This document shows, piece by piece, positions 40,002 to 43,114 of a stretch of 43,114 bases of DNA. This DNA is from a virus. The position numbers were made by a program, and so were the translations under genes. The notes beneath the pieces were generated by a model. The model had not been told where the DNA came from, ran no database searches, and worked only from the letters and a program-made list of their open reading frames with translations. The stretch covers positions 1 to 43,114 of the IMG/VR virus record IMGVR_UViG_3300025116_000091. One strand, written 5' to 3'. The first letter of the stretch is position 1; the number at the start of each line of letters is the position of its first letter.

Positions 40002-40381
40002 TGACTCTCAGAAAAGACACCACTTCGACCCAAGTTCTCCAGTTCATCAAAGAGAACCCCGGATGTACCCGTAAGAATGTCCAATGCGGCCTTGGTCTGT
40101 CTGAAAGTCAAACAAACAATGCAGTTACATACCTACGGAAAAAGGGTCACCTTGTCACCTTCCGTGCTTTGGCTGGGTCTGGTCTACATGGTCTTATTTC
40201 CAACTACTACGCCAAAGAGGCTGCACCAAAAAACCTTAAACACAGGATCAAGTGTGAGATCGGTGTCGGGAGAAGGAGAAGCGACGACAGTATTAGCGAG
40301 GAACTTGCCGCAATGATCGCAGATAAGGCCACCCGTATTGTCATGCAACGTATCAAACGTGCTTTGGATATTTCACGATGA
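40001..40381 (+). CDS. Winged-helix DNA-binding protein (126 aa)
   Basis: Residues 8-60 form a wHTH: STQVLQFIKENPGCTRKNV, then LSESQTNNAVTYLRKKGHLVTF with the wing. The C-terminal part is basic and helical. It could regulate the early promoters or lysogeny. ATG 40001 overlaps the upstream stop; the end overlaps the next start (ATGA). GC content is lower than in neighbours. Confidence 0.75.
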   Translation: MTLRKDTTSTQVLQFIKENPGCTRKNVQCGLGLSESQTNNAVTYLRKKGHLVTFRALAGSGLHGLISNYYAKEAAPKNLKHRIKCEIGVGRRRSDDSISEELAAMIADKATRIVMQRIKRALDISR

Positions 40382-40479
40382 ACCGCTGGGACATGATCGG
40401 TGAGGTACTGGCTGGCCTGTCGGTGTTCCTCCTACCCATCGTCATGCTCTACCTGGGAGCGGCACTGGGCTTGAAATAA
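40378..40479 (+). CDS. Small membrane peptide, 33 aa
   Basis: MNRWDMIGEVLAGLSVFLLP and on to ALGLK: a single transmembrane segment (about 8-31). Start overlaps the stop of the wHTH gene (ATGA), which makes translation likely. A hairpin (CCCTATCT 40490-40497, AGATAGGG 40511-40518) follows. Confidence 0.6.
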   Translation: MNRWDMIGEVLAGLSVFLLPIVMLYLGAALGLK

Positions 40480-40489
40480 CGGACACCTT

Positions 40490-40518
40490 CCCTATCTCTG
40501 GCAGCAAGGTAGATAGGG
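40490..40518 (+). terminator. Hairpin after the membrane peptide gene
   Basis: CCCTATCT with AGATAGGG, a perfect 8-bp stem; the following T-rich stretch is weak, so termination is uncertain. Confidence 0.5.
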
Positions 40519-40558
40519 GGGTTCACTTCTTTCCAGCACCTTTGGTAATATCTCTAGC

Positions 40559-40573
40559 TGTCATAGGATGACA
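40559..40573 (+). promoter_or_regulatory. Inverted repeat TGTCAT-AGG-ATGACA
   Basis: A perfect 6-bp inverted repeat with 3-base spacer in the gap before the next small gene. Size and place fit an operator for one of the phage wHTH regulators. Confidence 0.45.
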
Positions 40574-40594
40574 ACATGAGAAAGGAGTAATCAT

Positions 40595-40723
40595 GTGAAT
40601 ACGATCTACCTCATCTGTACGGCATTAGTTGTCGCCATCGGGCTGCTTGGGTTCCTCGATTTGATACTCTCAAGCAGACCCCGTTGGAGGCGCAACAATA
40701 ACAACAAAGAGGGTTCCCCTTGA
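40595..40723 (+). CDS. Small membrane protein, 42 aa, GTG start
   Basis: GTG 40595 after AAAGGAGTAATCAT. Reads VNTIYLICTALVVAIGLLGF, one transmembrane segment (4-26), then a basic, Asn-rich tail (RPRWRRNNNNKEGSP) that should face the cytoplasm. Function unknown; it resembles in layout small superinfection-exclusion or signalling peptides. Confidence 0.6.
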   Translation: MNTIYLICTALVVAIGLLGFLDLILSSRPRWRRNNNNKEGSP

Positions 40724-40790
40724 TTTTTTACGGCAATTATCGCCGGTATGGCAAGGAACCCGCTTGTCAATCAGATTAAAAGGTGATAAC

Positions 40791-40973
40791 GTGGCACTAC
40801 TGCATGGATCAATGAAGAAAGTTCTGTTTTTCAACGTAGGCAAACGCGAGGTGTATGCGGAAGTGCCTACGAGACTCAAAGAACTCCTGTCCGGCGGGGT
40901 AAGTAGGCATGTAGAGGAAGGGGCGGTGCACTACCACATCGGTGGTGCCCACCTGATTATTAGTGAAGTTTGA
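40791..40973 (+). CDS. Small protein (60 aa), GTG start
   Basis: GTG 40791 after AAAAGGTGATAAC; ATG 40812 is an alternative. Reads beta-rich: KKVLFFNVGKREVYAEVP, then LSGGVSRHVEEGAVHYHIGGAHLIISEV. No family is recognised. Confidence 0.55.
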   Translation: MALLHGSMKKVLFFNVGKREVYAEVPTRLKELLSGGVSRHVEEGAVHYHIGGAHLIISEV

Positions 40974-41086
40974 AGCGTTGCTGTCTCACACGGCTGTTGT
41001 GCACCTCAGGTAACAGTTGAGTGGGCACCCTTAGGGGTTCTGGGATTGACCAGCCTTTAACGCTTCAGGAACTGAGAGGTGTAACC

Positions 41087-41482
41087 ATGGAAGACCTGAA
41101 CAAAACCACCAACGCCACCATCAAGATCGACTCGGAGAAGAAGCGCAAGCTGATCCGCAAATGCCTCCGAGTGATGGAAGAGTTCAAGAAACTCGACCCG
41201 GAAATGCCGCTGCAACAGATGATCACCCTGATCGAAGTGGCACTGGCAACCGAAGAAGGAATCACCGTCTCCGATCTGGCGGTGCGCGTGGGGAACTCGC
41301 AGTCTTCTGCTTCCCGTCATGTCGCCATCCTTGGTGACTACGGGAGGAGAAACACACCAGCCCTGCAAGTAGTCAAGGCAACGGTCAATCCCATGGATCG
41401 CCGTAGCCAGACCGTGAAGCTGACCCCCAAGGGCCAGCGTGTGATCGACCAACTGGTCGAGGTGTTAGCAAAGGAGGTATGA
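41087..41482 (+). CDS. MarR-like winged-helix regulator next to the integrase
   Basis: A 131-residue protein with LQQMITLIEVALATEEGITVSDLAVRVGNSQSSASRHVAIL as helix-turn-helix and MDRRSQTVKLTPKGQRVIDQL as wing and terminal helix, the MarR arrangement. It ends one base before the integrase start and should be cotranscribed with it, so control of integration, excision or early promoters is likely. GAGAGGTGTAACC precedes ATG 41087. Confidence 0.82.
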   Translation: MEDLNKTTNATIKIDSEKKRKLIRKCLRVMEEFKKLDPEMPLQQMITLIEVALATEEGITVSDLAVRVGNSQSSASRHVAILGDYGRRNTPALQVVKATVNPMDRRSQTVKLTPKGQRVIDQLVEVLAKEV

Positions 41483-41483
41483 C

Positions 41484-42425
41484 ATGGCAAGAACGACCAC
41501 AAAAGGCAGCAAGGTGGTCACCCTGAAGGAAGCAAAGGACTTGGCCCACCGTCTGGTCTGGAAGGGATCGCACGGGGAAAGAACCACCATGATCAACGCC
41601 GAGGATGTCTGCAATATCCTTGGCAAGGATCGCCCGGTGGACTCCATCGATACCGAGGACGTAGACGAGATGGTGTTCAAGTTGGAGGATCGGGGGTTGT
41701 CACTCTCGACCATCAACAAGAAGATTTCCGCCCTCTCCACCATCCTGCGCGTCTGCATGGAGCGTGGGTACATCGAGAAGAAGCCCAAGCTGACCTTCCG
41801 CAAGGTGGTCAATGGGCGAATCCGGTGGGTCACCGAGAAGGAAGAGGAAACGATCCTCTACCTGTGTGAGCAGTGGGGTCTCTCCGATGTGGCTGACCTG
41901 ATCAAGGTGGCGATTGACACCGGGATGCGTAAGGGCGAACTTCTGCGGATGGAGGTGCGTGACTACAACCCTCACACCCGGATGATCACTGCTTGGTTCA
42001 CCAAGAACAACGAGCAGCGTTCCATCCCGGCCACCAAGCGTGTCCATGAGGTGCTGGTAAGGCGCTCCCAGGATTGCCTCCCCACGGCGGTGATCTTCGG
42101 CGGCATCGATGAATGGCGGTTGCGGAACGTCTGGGATCGCATCCGTCGTCACATGAAGCTGACCGACGACAAGGAGTTCGTCTTCCACACCCTGCGCCAC
42201 ACCTGCGCCAGCCGCATGGCAATGGAAGGGGTGCCTCTGGTGATGATCCAGAAGTTCATGGGCCACAAGACGATCCAGATGACCCTGAGGTATTCCCACC
42301 TGTCACCCGACAGCCTGAACGCAGCAAGGGATGCCTTGGAGCAGCGTCAGAAGCGGTCTGAGGAAAAAGAAGAGACAGCGCAGGTTGCGGAGGTGGTAGA
42401 ATTCCGCCCCGCAGCGCAGATGTAG
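41484..42425 (+). CDS. int: Tyrosine integrase
   Basis: A 313-residue phage integrase. Catalytic residues: Arg149 (TGMRKGE), His235 and Arg238 (HTLRH), His261 (GHKT) and Tyr270 (RYSH). The N-terminal part carries a core-binding SAM-like domain. It would join attP to the tRNA-Leu anticodon arm. AAGGAGGTATGAC gives strong initiation. The last codons contain an extended -10 promoter for the tRNA-Leu that starts 13 bases after the stop. In the virion order it stands between the early genes and the RNA polymerase gene, as in cyanophage P-SSP7. Confidence 0.96.
   Translation: MARTTTKGSKVVTLKEAKDLAHRLVWKGSHGERTTMINAEDVCNILGKDRPVDSIDTEDVDEMVFKLEDRGLSLSTINKKISALSTILRVCMERGYIEKKPKLTFRKVVNGRIRWVTEKEEETILYLCEQWGLSDVADLIKVAIDTGMRKGELLRMEVRDYNPHTRMITAWFTKNNEQRSIPATKRVHEVLVRRSQDCLPTAVIFGGIDEWRLRNVWDRIRRHMKLTDDKEFVFHTLRHTCASRMAMEGVPLVMIQKFMGHKTIQMTLRYSHLSPDSLNAARDALEQRQKRSEEKEETAQVAEVVEFRPAAQM
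42394..42402 (+). promoter_or_regulatory. Extended -10 promoter for the phage tRNA-Leu
   Basis: TGGTAGAAT (TG-N-TAGAAT, five of six -10 matches) inside the 3' end of int, followed by a GC-rich discriminator as in tRNA promoters. The expected start is near 42409, about 29 bases before the tRNA. There is no good -35 box. Confidence 0.5.
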
Positions 42426-42437
42426 CAGCAAAGCAGT

Positions 42438-42522
42438 GCCCCGATGGCGGAATAGGTAGACGCACGGGATTCAAAATCCCGCGCCGAAAGGCGTTCCAGT
42501 TCGAGTCTGGATCGGGGCACCA
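42438..42522 (+). tRNA. Phage-encoded intact tRNA-Leu(CAA)
   Basis: An 85-nt class II tRNA with GCCCCGA/TCGGGGC acceptor stem, CAA anticodon in TTCAAAA, long variable arm, T loop TTCGAGT, and encoded CCA. Against the reconstructed host tRNA it differs at seven positions: one in the D loop and six that keep pairing (27-43, 28-42 and 49-65). Two changes fall in the att core (CAGCGG becomes CACGGG). It can replace the host tRNA that the prophage breaks. Confidence 0.96.
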
Positions 42523-42582
42523 AGAGTAGCAGAAGACGACATCTACACATTCTGAAAATGAGGTGCAGATGTGCAGAGAAGG

Positions 42583-42603
42583 TCAAAATTCCTCCGATTT
42601 TGA
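42583..42603 (+). repeat. Inverted repeat near attR (possible integrase arm site)
   Basis: TCAAAAT (42583-42589) and ATTTTGA (42597-42603) with 7 bases between. The half-site resembles TTCAAAATC in the core. It lies 51 bases from the core on the phage side. Confidence 0.4.
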
Positions 42604-42653
42604 GGGCCAAATCATTCGTAAGCTGTTGATTACTAAGGGAAAGCCAACGTCAA

Positions 42654-42669
42654 CAGCGGATTCAAAATC
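42654..42669 (+). repeat. attR core (16-bp direct repeat)
   Basis: CAGCGGATTCAAAATC, identical to 453-468. Left of it is phage; right of it is the 3' part of host tRNA-Leu. Confidence 0.93.
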
Positions 42670-42713
42670 CGCCGCCGAAAGGCGTGCCAGTTCGAGTCTG
42701 GCTCGGGGCACCA
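42654..42713 (+). pseudogene. 3' fragment of host tRNA-Leu(CAA)
   Basis: Anticodon arm, variable arm, T arm, acceptor 3' strand and CCA, without acceptor 5' strand and D arm. The upstream phage bases do not restore them (the acceptor partner GCCCCGA is missing), so this copy is dead in the lysogen. Confidence 0.93.
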
Positions 42714-42722
42714 GATACAAGC

Positions 42723-42762
42723 AAAAAAGCCGGAAATCCTGCTCGGATTTTCGGCTTTTTTG
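42723..42762 (+). terminator. Host terminator after the tRNA
   Basis: AAAAAAGCCG...CGGCTTTTTT, a long hairpin with A and T flanks; also usable from the minus strand for the convergent gene. Confidence 0.85.
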
Positions 42763-42796
42763 CGTCTACCGCCCGGCGGGAAAATATCTGCCGGAC

Positions 42797-43114
42797 CTAT
42801 ACCATCAAGGTCATGCCGAACCAGCCCGTACCGATCACGCGGAACAGTGCCGGCGCGTTCACATGCCGCCACAGGCTGGCCAGCAGGAAGATGTTGTAGG
42901 GCACCAGCACGGCGTGCAGCAGCAGCCAGACCGAGCCGTCCCAGCCCTTGGCCAGCAGGATCAGCGACACCAGGGCCAGCGCGGCGTTGAGCAACGTTGC
43001 CACGCCCAGCATGTCCCAGTAGAACAGACGGCGGTGCGACACCTGGCCGTGCCAGCGCGCCCGAAAGAAATGGATCGGAGCGAAGGCCGTCACCGCCGGG
43101 GAAGTGTCCCGCAT
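42797..43114 (-). CDS. Small membrane protein (host flank, possibly cut by window end)
   Basis: A 105-residue reading on the minus strand with two hydrophobic segments (about 36-55, MLGVATLLNAALALVSLILL, and 62-82, VWLLLHAVLVPYNIFLLASLW). It converges on the tRNA terminator. The ATG lies at the very edge of the window, so the true start may be outside. No family is recognised. It is host DNA right of the prophage. Confidence 0.65.
   Translation of the reverse strand: MRDTSPAVTAFAPIHFFRARWHGQVSHRRLFYWDMLGVATLLNAALALVSLILLAKGWDGSVWLLLHAVLVPYNIFLLASLWRHVNAPALFRVIGTGWFGMTLMV

Noticed and set aside
41017-41036. CACCCTTAGG before the MarR-like gene as a tenth phage promoter
   Set aside because: Only the core from position 11 on matches; the TTCTTAC recognition part is absent. 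Kept out of the promoter set.

Overview
The window holds a complete T7-like temperate podovirus (Autographiviridae type) integrated in a Gram-negative, probably proteobacterial, chromosome. The host class is inferred from high GC, a Rap1a-type gene on the left and a phage-borne boxA that closely resembles the rRNA-leader boxA. The prophage occupies about 453-42669 and is bounded by a 16-bp direct repeat, CAGCGGATTCAAAATC. It splits a host tRNA-Leu(CAA) gene in the anticodon arm: the 5' part is at 428-468 and the 3' part at 42654-42713. A different, intact tRNA-Leu(CAA) lies inside the phage at 42438-42522, just after the integrase. It differs from the reconstructed host tRNA at seven positions, six of which form three compensated base pairs. 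Two of these changes also spoil the att core.

Layout of the prophage from left to right. 453-836: attL, an intrinsic terminator and two phage promoters. 837-7192: single-subunit RNA polymerase, a small protein, SSB (gp2.5), endonuclease I (gp3), amidase/lysozyme (gp3.5), a helix-turn-helix protein and primase-helicase (gp4, with an internal gp4B-like start). 7193-7614: a promoter-to-terminator stretch with no gene that looks like a structured non-coding RNA. 7615-15249: a shortened DNA polymerase without most of the thioredoxin-binding insertion, ThyX, a secreted low-complexity protein, a 5'-3' exonuclease, a CxxC/DUF3310-like protein, a MazG-like protein, a frameshifted methyltransferase-like gene and a class II ribonucleotide reductase. 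15306-33576: virion genes in T7 order (small virion protein, portal, scaffold, capsid, tail tubes, internal virion proteins, a two-part fibre). 33625-35887: holin and terminase small and large subunits. 35888-37218: genome-end signals, namely a phiOR-like promoter, CCTGAAG/CCTAAGG repeats, a TTTCCCT array, two sigma70-type early promoters and boxA elements. 37219-42425: small early genes, a MarR-like regulator and a tyrosine integrase.

Nine near-identical 20-base sites, consensus CRATTCTTACCACCCWTAGG and all on the + strand, are the likely promoters of the phage RNA polymerase. They lie upstream of the polymerase gene itself (two copies), of replication, virion and fibre genes, and after terL.

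In the virion the gene order would start near 36 kb: early host promoters, early genes, integrase, tRNA, attP, RNA polymerase, and so on to terL. Integration cuts this order between the early block and the RNA polymerase gene. In the lysogen the early promoters therefore point away from the polymerase into the host, while the polymerase gene is left with two of its own promoters and a terminator shielding it from the host tRNA promoter. This gives a simple physical model for keeping a T7-type phage silent. The model is inference from the layout and has not been tested.
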